NCBI GenBank assembly: GCA_015233195.1
Contig: JADFYE010000005.1
Location: 76,122 to 108,419 of the forward strand
Direction: 5' to 3'
DNA length: 32,298 bases
Source of the DNA: Candidatus Omnitrophota bacterium
GTDB lineage: Bacteria > Omnitrophota > Gorgyraeia > Zapsychrales > Zapsychraceae
Shown: piece by piece, positions 1 to 7,475 of the stretch
Position numbering within the stretch: position 1 is the first letter of the stretch
How the letters are laid out: every line of letters begins with the position of its first letter
Position numbers and translations under genes: made by a program
Notes under the pieces: model-generated
The model's database searches: none
Told to the model about the DNA's origin: nothing
The model's input: the letters and a program-made list of their open reading frames with translations, nothing else

Positions 1-1172
1 CACTCGCAAAATGCTGTTCATTAAACTTCAACCTGTTTTCAAATTCCTGATAATCTGCTTTATTCCATTCCGGAAGCATTTTTTTCGCTTTACTAGTATC
101 AATAAAATCTTTTTTAGGAATACTATCCATGGCTTGCTTCAACTGACTCTTAGCTGAAGCATAATCCCCTTCTTGAATTTTTTTATTCGCGCTTTCTGCT
201 GCCTGCTTTACCACATTCTGAGCTAAAGCAAATTCAACTTTCTTCCGTTCTTCCATTACTGTAGGATTAGCCGGAACCAGCGCCAAAGAAGAATCTAATT
301 CAGTTTTTGCAACTTCCAAATTTCCAGCGCTTAAAGCATCTTGCCCCTTTAAATAATGTTCGATCGCCTGTAAAACATGATCATCAGTTTTTCTGACTAA
401 CAATACTTTAGTCTCTTCATCCAATCCATTTAACTGATCACGAATATTATCAGGGATCAAAAGTTTCTGCCATTGAGAATAAGCCTCAGCACGCGCGGTT
501 TTTAAATTTGGGTCAGCCGGATCTGCCTGTATAGCAAAATCTAATACTTGAACCGCTTTATCAAATTGTTTTTGATTATAAAAATCCAACGCGATCTGAC
601 TTAATTCTTGTCCAGTCTTACCTTGATATTCAGCCGGGATCTCAGGCACTTCAGGCTCAGCCATTTCCTTCTCAAGCCAAACTGCCTGTACTTGCCTGAC
701 CCACATCTCTTGTGAAGGATCTAAAGCTAAAAGTTCTTCCTTAACTTTTTTCGCCCAAGAGTCTTCTCTAGGCGCTAACTCATAGCGTTTTTTAAAATAA
801 TAAACAGCTTTTAAATTATTTCCTAAAGTTTTATAGAATAAAGCCACATTAGAATAAGCTGGCAAATATTTAGGATTCACTTTTATTGCTTCCAAATAAT
901 ATTCTTCAGCTTTTTGAGCGTTGCCAATCTTTTCATACAAAACCCCAAGATCATTATACGATGCAGGATTATTAACGCCTAAACTGATCGCTTTATTATA
1001 ATTTTTAATTGCTTCGACATAATCTCCAGCCTGCATGGTCTCATAGCCTTTGGCTCGATATTCTTCCGCAGTCAATTCTTTAATTTCAGCAAAACCATAC
1101 AACGGGATCAACAGGAAAGATCCAAATAATAACACAACAAAAAGTATTTTTTTGAGATGGCACATCATCATA
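1..1172 (-). CDS. Exported TPR-repeat protein, C-terminus cut by window edge
   Basis: The reading frame is open from an ATG at 1170-1172 to the left edge of the window, about 390 codons, with no stop, so the C-terminus lies outside. The first residues form a signal peptide: MMMCHLKK, a hydrophobic stretch, then a likely cleavage after LYGFA. Residues of about 35-130 form tetratricopeptide repeats (for example AIKNYNKAISLG and KAEEYYLEAIKVNP), and further helical pairs of TPR type recur toward the C-terminus (KAVQVLDFAIQADP, ASAKSQLKQAMDSIP). TPR arrays are protein-interaction scaffolds; with a signal peptide this one should act in the periplasm or at the membrane, but its partner cannot be read from the sequence. 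Three ATG codons are in tandem; an AGGA eight bases upstream fits the first. It lies 34 bases downstream of the NirB-like gene and probably shares its transcript. Confidence 0.8.
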
Positions 1173-1206
1173 AATGATATCCTGACTTGGAAAGACCCCC
1201 AAACGT

Positions 1207-2406
1207 CTATGACGCTTTTTCAAATATTACATTAACTTCTTTTCCAATAGAGTTCAAGTATTTATCTAAATCTTTTTGATAATTAATTAATATAGCCCCG
1301 ACCAGAATTCCATTAGACATAAACGACTTTCGATACTGATTTTGTTCTTTATCCAGAATTTCACTTACTTCAATATTAGGAGCATGAACACAATCGCCTA
1401 AAAAAGAAAATTCAAAATCACCTAGTTTAAAAATATGTTTTGAAAACGGACTAGAATATGTAATATTTCCAGCAACTTCTTGTCCCTGCTCTCTCGCTAA
1501 AATATGTTCAGCTGCAACATTAGCTTGATGCGCCAGATATTCATTTGAAACACCATGGTGATTTTTTTTACTCCCACGTACTAATCCAACTTCATCTAAA
1601 GCAAAAATGCTGCTTTCTGTAGTTTGAAAAAATTCATTAACTACTACCTGATCTTTCATTTCAATAGCACTATCATAGAACAATCGCAAGTCTTCAGCTA
1701 AACCATCAAAAATAACCACCTCGCCTGCATATACTTTTCCGGAAGCCAACCTCACAGCTTTTACTTCCATATCCCCTAAAACTTCCTGAACAACATTAGC
1801 AATTTCTAAAGTTATACGTTTTTCTCTAAGACGAGCCTGTAACCATTCGAGAATTTCTGCAGAAAACATTTCAGTAAAAAACCCATGGCTTGATTGAACC
1901 AATACCACATCACTGCGTTTTTGTGCGAAATAACATGCCAAATCAAACCCGGAAAAATCATCCGACGATATTATAATATTTTCAGCAAATGAAAATTTTT
2001 CAATAACTGTAGCAACATCTTTCTTTTTACGTGCGCCAAAAACCCCTTCTTTATTAACGCCTTTAATATCTGGAAATCTATTTTTAGGAGTTTCCGCTAT
2101 TACCAGCCAATCATAATCAAGCTGATCTTTATTTTCAGTGAATATTTTTTTGCGTGAAGTATTTATCCGGCTGATCTCACGATCAAAAAGCACATTGACT
2201 TTTAATGAATCAAAAAATTCTTTCGGCTGGATAAGCGGCCATTGGGCTTGATCTAAATTGGTTTGGGTAGACAAAACTTCCCGCGTATATGGCAGAAATC
2301 CATCGAACAACATTAAAGTAATATCGCCTGAAAAATTTTTATCTCTTAATTGTTTGATTAATTGAATAGAAACCGGCGAAGCGCCGATAATAACCAACTT
2401 ACTCAT
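1207..2406 (-). CDS. NirB/rubredoxin-reductase-like flavoprotein homologue with degenerate cofactor motifs
   Basis: The 399-residue protein follows the fold order of the FAD/NAD(P)H-dependent oxidoreductases related to the N-terminal half of nitrite reductase NirB: an N-terminal Rossmann strand (KLVIIGAS), a YDWLVIAE segment, a mid-protein second Rossmann strand (AENIIISSDD) and a late TTESSIFALDEV segment. Each nucleotide-binding signature is damaged. The FAD GxGxxG is GASPVS (residues 8-13), the NAD GGGxxGxE is SSDDFSGFD (147-155), ATGS is AETP, and the usual AxGD near the C-terminus is ALDE (269-272). The fold is therefore supported, but ordinary FAD and NAD(P)H binding is doubtful. The start is an ATG 18 bases after the folD stop, with an AAGGACAAAGG stretch upstream serving as ribosome-binding site. 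It could be a regulatory or scaffold relic of a redox enzyme, or a reductase with altered cofactor geometry. Confidence 0.7.
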   Translation of the reverse strand: MSKLVIIGASPVSIQLIKQLRDKNFSGDITLMLFDGFLPYTREVLSTQTNLDQAQWPLIQPKEFFDSLKVNVLFDREISRINTSRKKIFTENKDQLDYDWLVIAETPKNRFPDIKGVNKEGVFGARKKKDVATVIEKFSFAENIIISSDDFSGFDLACYFAQKRSDVVLVQSSHGFFTEMFSAEILEWLQARLREKRITLEIANVVQEVLGDMEVKAVRLASGKVYAGEVVIFDGLAEDLRLFYDSAIEMKDQVVVNEFFQTTESSIFALDEVGLVRGSKKNHHGVSNEYLAHQANVAAEHILAREQGQEVAGNITYSSPFSKHIFKLGDFEFSFLGDCVHAPNIEVSEILDKEQNQYRKSFMSNGILVGAILINYQKDLDKYLNSIGKEVNVIFEKAS

Positions 2407-2424
2407 TCTTTAACCTTTGTCCTT

Positions 2425-3276
2425 TTACCTGCTTTTTAAAAATGCCCCAATGCTATTTCGCATCAACATAACTGAAGTAACCGGACCAACTCCTCCAGGA
2501 ACTGGAGTGATAAAAGCAACTCGAGTTACTGCGCCTTCAAAATCCACATCCCCAACAATTTTGCCATTGACCTCATTAATACCCACGTCTATAACAATTG
2601 CGCCAGACTTAATCCATTCCCCTTTTACGAGCCCTGCTTTGCCGACTGCAACAATTAAAATATCTGCACGTTCAATATGCTCAACTAATTTTCCTGCCTG
2701 ACTTGTACCGATATGACAAACTGTAACAGTTGCCAATTCCCTTAATAAAAGTAATGCTAAAGGTTTGCCGACTATCTGGCTGTCGCCGATTATAACCACT
2801 TCTTTGCCTTTTAACGCGACACCCGTTGATCTCAAATGTTCCATAACTGAAGCTGCAGTACACGGAATCAAAGTCTGATTACCTAACAAAAGATCGCCGA
2901 TATTCGACGCATTGATACCTTCAATATCTTTATACGCGTCTATTAAATTCGCGGCTCCGCTAAAATTTATATGCTTAGGAACTGGTTTAGTTATCATAAC
3001 TCCTGTAACGCTATCATCGTCATTCAACCCTAAAATCAATTTACATAAATGTTCCTGACTAACATCCAACGGCAAAGCCATAAGTTCATAATCAATTCCG
3101 ATGTATTCAGCAGCTTTACGCTGTGAATTCATATATGCAGACGAATCTGGATTTTCACCGATCATAATATTTACAATTTTAGGTACAGCTCCATACTTGG
3201 CTTTAAGACCAGCAACTTCAGTCTTTAGCCCATCCTTTAACTTCAAAGCTAATTTTCTGCCGTCTAAAATTTCCAT
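2425..3276 (-). CDS. folD: FolD-type methylenetetrahydrofolate dehydrogenase with substituted cyclohydrolase residues
   Basis: At 283 residues this has the usual FolD length and layout. It is expected to interconvert 5,10-methylene- and 5,10-methenyl-tetrahydrofolate in the cytosol. The Rossmann motif VIIGDSQIVGKPLA (about 161-174), the VGKAGLV and VIDVGIN strands and the diagnostic ITPVPGGVGPVT (256-267) are intact. Three residues usually invariant in the bifunctional enzyme are not: the lysine of YVxxK is Gln52 (YMNSQ), the glutamine of VQLPLP is Thr96 (ITKPVP), and the aspartate of DVDG is Glu119 (DIEG). In the human enzyme these correspond to Lys56, Gln100 and Asp125; the lysine is known to be needed for the cyclohydrolase step. 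A separate cyclohydrolase candidate, fchA, sits immediately upstream, which fits a divided reaction. The ATG is close to a palindrome that fills the gap to fchA, and no strong ribosome-binding site is seen apart from GGGAAAA. Confidence 0.88.
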   Translation of the reverse strand: MEILDGRKLALKLKDGLKTEVAGLKAKYGAVPKIVNIMIGENPDSSAYMNSQRKAAEYIGIDYELMALPLDVSQEHLCKLILGLNDDDSVTGVMITKPVPKHINFSGAANLIDAYKDIEGINASNIGDLLLGNQTLIPCTAASVMEHLRSTGVALKGKEVVIIGDSQIVGKPLALLLLRELATVTVCHIGTSQAGKLVEHIERADILIVAVGKAGLVKGEWIKSGAIVIDVGINEVNGKIVGDVDFEGAVTRVAFITPVPGGVGPVTSVMLMRNSIGAFLKSR

Positions 3277-3286
3277 TTTTTTTCCC

Positions 3287-3306
3287 GGGCACGAAGTATC
3301 GTGCCC
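3287..3306. repeat. Perfect 8-bp palindrome (REP-like hairpin) between fchA and folD
   Basis: The arms GGGCACGA (3287-3294) and TCGTGCCC (3299-3306) are perfectly complementary around a 4-base AGTA loop. The element fills almost the whole 30-base gap between fchA and folD and begins directly at the fchA stop codon, so the TAG reads into it (TAGGGGCACG). It is much more GC-rich than its surroundings. On the transcript it is followed by GGGAAAAAAAA and then the folD ATG, with no U-tract, so it is not a classical terminator. It resembles small dispersed extragenic palindromes, but only one copy is visible here. Confidence 0.7.
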
Positions 3307-3780
3307 CTACGCTAAAATTTTAACACCATGATAAGCTGCTGATAACAGTTCTACCCCGATCTCAACGTCTTGAAATAAATTTTTATTACCAATCGGTACA
3401 AGATTTGCAGCCAATATAATTCCATCACAGCACAATTTCATTATCTGTTTTGCTATGGCCTTGCTTTGACGGTCTGCGGCTTTTTGTTGTGCAACAGTTC
3501 CTTTACGAACCTTAACTACCAACTCATACACCTCTGCGTCTTTATCTACCAGAACCAATAATTCCTGCTTTATTGCACTGATCTTTTTTATAATTGAAGC
3601 GATCTTTTTTTCAACACTTTTAGACGAGCTTTTTCCGACCGAATAATTAGCAGCCATCTCGATCAAACCCGCTCCGATCGAACCTGCTAAAGCAGCCGCA
3701 GACCCGCCGCCTGGAGTAGGCTTACGTTCTCCCAAAACTTTTAAATATTCCGAAATCGTATAATTATTTAATTTTTTCAT
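3307..3780 (-). CDS. fchA: Cyclodeaminase/cyclohydrolase family protein (FchA-like methenyl-THF cyclohydrolase)
   Basis: The family is that of the cyclodeaminase domain of formiminotransferase-cyclodeaminase and of stand-alone FchA, which hydrolyses 5,10-methenyl-THF to 10-formyl-THF. The signature PTPGGGSAAALAGSIGAGL lies near residues 21-39, followed by EMAANYSVGK and the long helices typical of the family (LLVLVDKDAEVYELV). The length of 157 residues is slightly short for FchA, which is usually nearer 200. I place the start at the ATG at 3778-3780; an upstream TTG at 3816 would add 12 residues but overlaps a hairpin region and has no ribosome-binding site. The neighbour folD has lost the catalytic residues of the cyclohydrolase reaction, so this gene probably supplies that step. 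Cyclodeaminase activity on formimino-THF cannot be excluded, but no formiminotransferase domain is present. Confidence 0.82.
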   Translation of the reverse strand: MKKLNNYTISEYLKVLGERKPTPGGGSAAALAGSIGAGLIEMAANYSVGKSSSKSVEKKIASIIKKISAIKQELLVLVDKDAEVYELVVKVRKGTVAQQKAADRQSKAIAKQIMKLCCDGIILAANLVPIGNKNLFQDVEIGVELLSAAYHGVKILA

Positions 3781-3804
3781 AATTTTTATCTTATAGGAAA
3801 GCCA

Positions 3805-3838
3805 GCCCTCACGCAAGACATTCTCGTGAATTTTGGGC
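3805..3838. repeat. Imperfect hairpin between vapC and fchA
   Basis: Two nested arms pair: GCCC (3805-3808) with GGGC (3835-3838), and TCACG (3809-3813) with CGTGA (3825-3829), with a five-base bulge on one side and a short imperfect inner stem. It starts at the vapC stop and ends about 25 bases before the fchA start. It has no following U-tract on the transcript, so terminator function is uncertain; it may instead be a second small extragenic palindrome flanking fchA. Confidence 0.5.
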
Positions 3839-4251
3839 TATTTACCCGATATATATTCCGCAGGTGAAAAAGCAGGAATGACCGAATTTTTAAAACCTTC
3901 TTTATCCCGAGTAAGAATAAAATCCGCTTCACAAACTTCAGCAGAAACATTCTGAATAGCGTCTTCCAAATCGCCGATAACAAGTAACGCACGACCAATT
4001 ATTTCATCCGTTAGATCAACAGTTTTAGTAAGCTTACGTAAATTATTTAAAAATTGATTGGCTTTTTTTACATCAGAATGTTTTCGCAAAAAATAATATA
4101 AAATAGGATAAGACGCAGCGCTCAAAAATCCTTTTGCTTCTCCCTGCTCAATTAATGACAAAATTTCCTCTGCTGGACCATGATCTGATCCGCGTTCAAA
4201 CGCAACATCTAAAATAATGTTTACATCCAAATAAAGCTTAGGCACGGGCAT
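3838..4251 (-). CDS. vapC: PIN-domain ribonuclease toxin of a type II toxin-antitoxin pair (VapC-like)
   Basis: The 137-residue protein has the PIN-fold layout: an N-terminal strand with an acidic residue (LYLDVNIILD, Asp9), a central DLEDAIQ (94-100) and a C-terminal ILTRD (112-116). These provide the metal-binding acidic residues of the fold, which cleaves RNA, often tRNA, in the VapC family. The second conserved acidic residue, normally a glutamate in helix 2-3, is not obvious in the SAASYPILYYFLR segment. The ATG overlaps the antitoxin gene by 14 bases, and a GGAG in the antitoxin coding sequence sits 7-8 bases upstream, so translation is probably coupled. A GTG two codons later is an alternative start. 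The pair is the only clear stress or plasmid-type module in the window. Confidence 0.82.
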   Translation of the reverse strand: MPVPKLYLDVNIILDVAFERGSDHGPAEEILSLIEQGEAKGFLSAASYPILYYFLRKHSDVKKANQFLNNLRKLTKTVDLTDEIIGRALLVIGDLEDAIQNVSAEVCEADFILTRDKEGFKNSVIPAFSPAEYISGK

Positions 4252-4495
4252 GCTTATTCTCCAAATGCTTACGATAAGTTGCGCGAATATCGGTTGGTGG
4301 AGCTCCTGAAAGAATACCGGACATTCTCCGAACTAAAGGACTAACCTTTTTTTCTTTTATAGCTGATGCTTTTAATCGGATCAAATATTCAGTCACAATA
4401 TTAGACAAAGAACGACCATGCTGCTTCGCCCAATCTTTGCCGAATGAAGCCAAATCACTCTCGACCCATAATGTTAATTTATTTTTTGTCTGCAT
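4238..4495 (-). CDS. Antitoxin partner of the PIN toxin (ribbon-helix-helix-like, DUF6364 type)
   Basis: An 85-residue protein directly upstream of, and overlapping, the PIN toxin gene. The N-terminus (KNKLTLWVESDLASFGKDWA) is a short strand followed by a helix, and HGRSLSNIVTEYLIRL is the second helix; this is the ribbon-helix-helix pattern of small DNA-binding antitoxins, most like the DUF6364 group. The basic C-terminal tail (from about residue 50) would wrap the toxin. A good ribosome-binding site (AAGGAGG) precedes the ATG. The promoter just upstream carries an inverted repeat suitable for autorepression by this protein. Family assignment is from pattern and context; DNA binding is inferred. 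Confidence 0.75.
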   Translation of the reverse strand: MQTKNKLTLWVESDLASFGKDWAKQHGRSLSNIVTEYLIRLKASAIKEKKVSPLVRRMSGILSGAPPTDIRATYRKHLENKHARA

Positions 4496-4505
4496 ATCAG
4501 CCTCC

Positions 4506-4544
4506 TTACGTATAAAATATACAATACTATACGTAATAAGTCAA
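4506..4544 (-). promoter_or_regulatory. Toxin-antitoxin promoter with overlapping operator
   Basis: On the minus strand TTGACT (4539-4544) and TATATT (4516-4521) are separated by exactly 17 bases, a near-consensus housekeeping sigma promoter. An inverted repeat TTACGTATA / TATACGTAA (4506-4514 and 4528-4536, 13-base spacer) has one arm in the promoter spacer and the other over the expected transcription start, just before the ribosome-binding site. Bound repressor would block polymerase, as in autoregulated toxin-antitoxin operons. The leader is only about ten bases. Confidence 0.75.
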
Positions 4545-4571
4545 CTGCGGTTTGATTATAATTAATAACAT

Positions 4572-6548
4572 TTATTTTACAGATTTAGCATTGATGTCCT
4601 GCAATAAACTCGCTTTTGATTTGATGATAGGTCCATTCAAATCATAATTAACCCTTTCACGAATTTCGACCATTGCCTGACAGGAGCAGTAATTCATGCC
4701 TCCTCCTACATTCCAAAAATCACAAAATGGTTTTAATAATTCCAAATCTTCGGGTATCCCATAGTTGCCCAAACGCATAAACGCGACTTGTCGACTTCCA
4801 TAATTTTCTTCTTTGAGCATTTTTCGTAAAAGAGGTAAGATCCTTTCTCCCTTAAGATCACATAATATTTCCGTCGCTACTTCTCTAATACGCTCTTCTT
4901 TATCAGTAAGTAATGTCATTATGACCTGTTCAACTTTATCACCCGCAATATTTTTTAAAGCCTCTTTTGCATTACTAATGCCATGCTCAACAGCATCTCG
5001 TTTAATATAATCTACCAATAACGGAATCGCGCGGTTTTCTTTTAAATCACCAAGACGAAATATAGCCCAAGATCTTGAGATATCGTTATACGGAATACCT
5101 CGAGGAGAATTTTTTAGCACATTTATAAGAAACAATCCTTCATCTTCTGCGCCGGTAAGAGGTACAAGAGGCTGTATTTGTTCCCAAGCTTCCTTATAAA
5201 CGGAATGAGATACTTGTCTTGATTCCAGAATGCTTTTTTCGTCTCCCAACCAAATGAGTTCGAGCAAATAACACATCGGATTATCTCCGGTCAAATGCGA
5301 CGGTGGAGGAGATTGAATCAATTTTTGTATTTTAATAACAGCTTGTTCACGAGCATCTTTTCCGAGCTCTCTTATCGCCATAGTGGCTTGTTGAACAGAT
5401 TTTTCATAGATAGCGTCATTCTTTTCTAAAACATTCAAAAACGATGGTAACGATTCCAAATTATGCCATTTTCGTAAAATTTTAACAGACTCAAACATTG
5501 CCAAGTAATTATCACCTTCCACATCTTTTTGAAAAATCGGCAACATAACCTTTTGAATAGCTATTTTTTCTTGATCATTGGCATCTTGAAGTAATTTAAT
5601 CGCAGCCATTCGCCGAGAAAAAACATCTTCCTTTTCGTCAACAATTAATGAAAAATACATATCCCGGGCTAGTTTAATTTTTCCAGCTTCTTCCATTTGG
5701 CTAGCTTTTAACCATTTTATTTTAGGTTCCGGCTTAGATAAGCTCTCATACTTCTCATTTTCATAACGCTTAGCTAGATACCTTGCCGCAAAATGATCAT
5801 TATCTCGTCCCAATTTAAAATATTTTTCAAATGCTTCAGTTACGCCTTCTGCTCCTGGAAAATTATAATATAGCCCCCGAGCAGCCGCATCACTTGTTGC
5901 CTTAGAAGTTGACAACAACGCTTTAATAAGCATTGGAACGCCTCTCAAATCGTTCATTTCAACAATCATTCCAATTAATTTTACTTGATAACCATCATTT
6001 AATTCATCATATAGCCCGGAAACCAAATCAAAGTTATCTCTATTTTTCATTTGAGCAATTTCTGCAAATAATTGCTCTTGAATATGAACATTGTTTTTTA
6101 AAAATTCTTTTATTAATTCATTTATTCGAGTTCTTTCATCTTTAATACTAAGAATGTTAGCCAGCAACTTTAAAGCTTCTAATTCATTTGGTTGTTGATA
6201 AAAATTAAGCGTTAACAGGTTGTGATCAGGCGTATCCCAATTTGAATTAAGTAAAACAGCTATTTGTTTTGAATCCAGAGGTACAATATTATCCGCCATT
6301 TCCCGACCGTCAGGTATCATAATCTCCTGTCCAACTAATGTTTTATCTCCTTTAATAACTTCACGAACAGAAATGGTCAAATCTAATTCTTTATTGCCCT
6401 TTTTTGTATCACCAATAACAATTAGCCCCGCCTTATTTATGTAATATCCCATCGACATATACGCGGCTTTTGCGTGAGCCTCAACTATTGTTAAAGAAAT
6501 AAAAATAAAAATTATACATACATAAATTTTATATGAATTTCTTTTCAC
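4572..6548 (-). CDS. Exported HEAT-repeat protein, last gene of the ECF sigma operon
   Basis: The 658-residue protein starts with a signal peptide (MKRNSYK, hydrophobic core, likely cleavage after VEAHA). Residues of about 30-115 form a small beta-rich domain with an ISVREVIKG segment, a pattern seen in exported proteins of unknown function. The rest, from about residue 130, is alpha-helical with HEAT-type pairs, for example VPMLIKALLST with SDAAARGLYYN, and EERIREVATEILCDLKG with ERILPLLRKMLKE. Such arrays bind other proteins. The start is a GTG (6546-6548) with AAGGAGA upstream. It follows the DUF4349 gene by 20 bases, so it probably belongs to the sigma/anti-sigma-VWA/DUF4349 operon and may act in the periplasm with those membrane proteins. 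No enzymatic motif was seen. Confidence 0.8.
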   Translation of the reverse strand: MKRNSYKIYVCIIFIFISLTIVEAHAKAAYMSMGYYINKAGLIVIGDTKKGNKELDLTISVREVIKGDKTLVGQEIMIPDGREMADNIVPLDSKQIAVLLNSNWDTPDHNLLTLNFYQQPNELEALKLLANILSIKDERTRINELIKEFLKNNVHIQEQLFAEIAQMKNRDNFDLVSGLYDELNDGYQVKLIGMIVEMNDLRGVPMLIKALLSTSKATSDAAARGLYYNFPGAEGVTEAFEKYFKLGRDNDHFAARYLAKRYENEKYESLSKPEPKIKWLKASQMEEAGKIKLARDMYFSLIVDEKEDVFSRRMAAIKLLQDANDQEKIAIQKVMLPIFQKDVEGDNYLAMFESVKILRKWHNLESLPSFLNVLEKNDAIYEKSVQQATMAIRELGKDAREQAVIKIQKLIQSPPPSHLTGDNPMCYLLELIWLGDEKSILESRQVSHSVYKEAWEQIQPLVPLTGAEDEGLFLINVLKNSPRGIPYNDISRSWAIFRLGDLKENRAIPLLVDYIKRDAVEHGISNAKEALKNIAGDKVEQVIMTLLTDKEERIREVATEILCDLKGERILPLLRKMLKEENYGSRQVAFMRLGNYGIPEDLELLKPFCDFWNVGGGMNYCSCQAMVEIRERVNYDLNGPIIKSKASLLQDINAKSVK

Positions 6549-6568
6549 GCAGTTTCTCCTTATAAAAA

Positions 6569-7462
6569 TTATTTTTTAATCTTCTTGATCAATTTAATCA
6601 CACCCCAAATAACAAACAAAACAATCATAATGGGCAATAAAAATGAAATGAGAATTATCATTCCATTAATCGTGTTCACAAAAACCTCAACTGACACTTT
6701 TAACGTCTGCTGAAATCTTTCTTTAAAATTCAAACCTCTAACGATATGAACTTGTTTTTCATAGTAATTAACAGTTACAGTCGCCATATCTGCTTGTGAA
6801 TCCAAATATTTGATCCTGCCTTCTAATGCTTCAATTTCTCCACCAACCCGAGCCATTTCCTTTTCAATCTCTAATATATCTTTAACTTCCCGGGCTTTTT
6901 CATCCATTATCTTGGTTAATCGATCTTTAACAATTTTATAATTCTGCAGACGAGCTTGAAGGTCTACATATTGTTCGGTTACATCTTCACCACTGACATT
7001 TTCATTCTCAACTTCTCCCAATTTTTTTATATCAACTAACGTTGCCACCATATTAGCAGGCAAAACTTTTAATACAGTTGTACCTCGCCGATTGTTTTCA
7101 CCAGAATTATAAATCTGCGAACTTATAATCATGCCGTTATATTTAGTTACAATATTATTAATTTCAACCTGGACTTTTAAAGAATCTTTGACTCGTATAC
7201 TCAAATTAGCATTTTGAATAACTTTGCGAATAACGGCTGCTGCTGGTGCAGCGCTCACACTACGAGAAATTTTTGACTCCTTATAATTAGGCTCATATGA
7301 TTTATCAGCCATTAAATATTGTCCACCAATATCGTCTGTAGCACTCCGAAGTCGCCCTTGCATTCCTCGGGTTAAATAACTAACCGATATAACCCCCAAT
7401 ATAATACCAATCACAACCCCTGCTAAAATTTTTATCCATGCTTTATTTTTATTAATTTCCAT
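6569..7462 (-). CDS. DUF4349 membrane protein sharing its N-terminal module with the upstream VWA protein
   Basis: The 297-residue protein is anchored at both ends: a membrane helix at about residues 11-30 and another at about 266-290. Between them are a beta-rich region of DUF4349 type (NANLSIRVKDS; NNIVTKYNGMIISSQ; TTVLKVLPANM), a coiled coil at about 163-222 (LQARLQNYKIVKDRL onward) and a VTVNYYEK strand. Function of DUF4349 is not known to me beyond frequent association with sigma/anti-sigma genes. I choose the ATG at 7460-7462 because GGAGGA lies five bases upstream; a longer frame upstream would overlap the VWA gene. Residues 1-60 align with residues 82-131 of the upstream VWA protein (LAG, QG.L, DI.G.Y) and share a YEP.YK segment. 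The gene starts 13 bases after that gene's stop. Confidence 0.85.
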   Translation of the reverse strand: MEINKNKAWIKILAGVVIGIILGVISVSYLTRGMQGRLRSATDDIGGQYLMADKSYEPNYKESKISRSVSAAPAAAVIRKVIQNANLSIRVKDSLKVQVEINNIVTKYNGMIISSQIYNSGENNRRGTTVLKVLPANMVATLVDIKKLGEVENENVSGEDVTEQYVDLQARLQNYKIVKDRLTKIMDEKAREVKDILEIEKEMARVGGEIEALEGRIKYLDSQADMATVTVNYYEKQVHIVRGLNFKERFQQTLKVSVEVFVNTINGMIILISFLLPIMIVLFVIWGVIKLIKKIKK

Positions 7463-7475
7463 ACGTCCTCCATTT

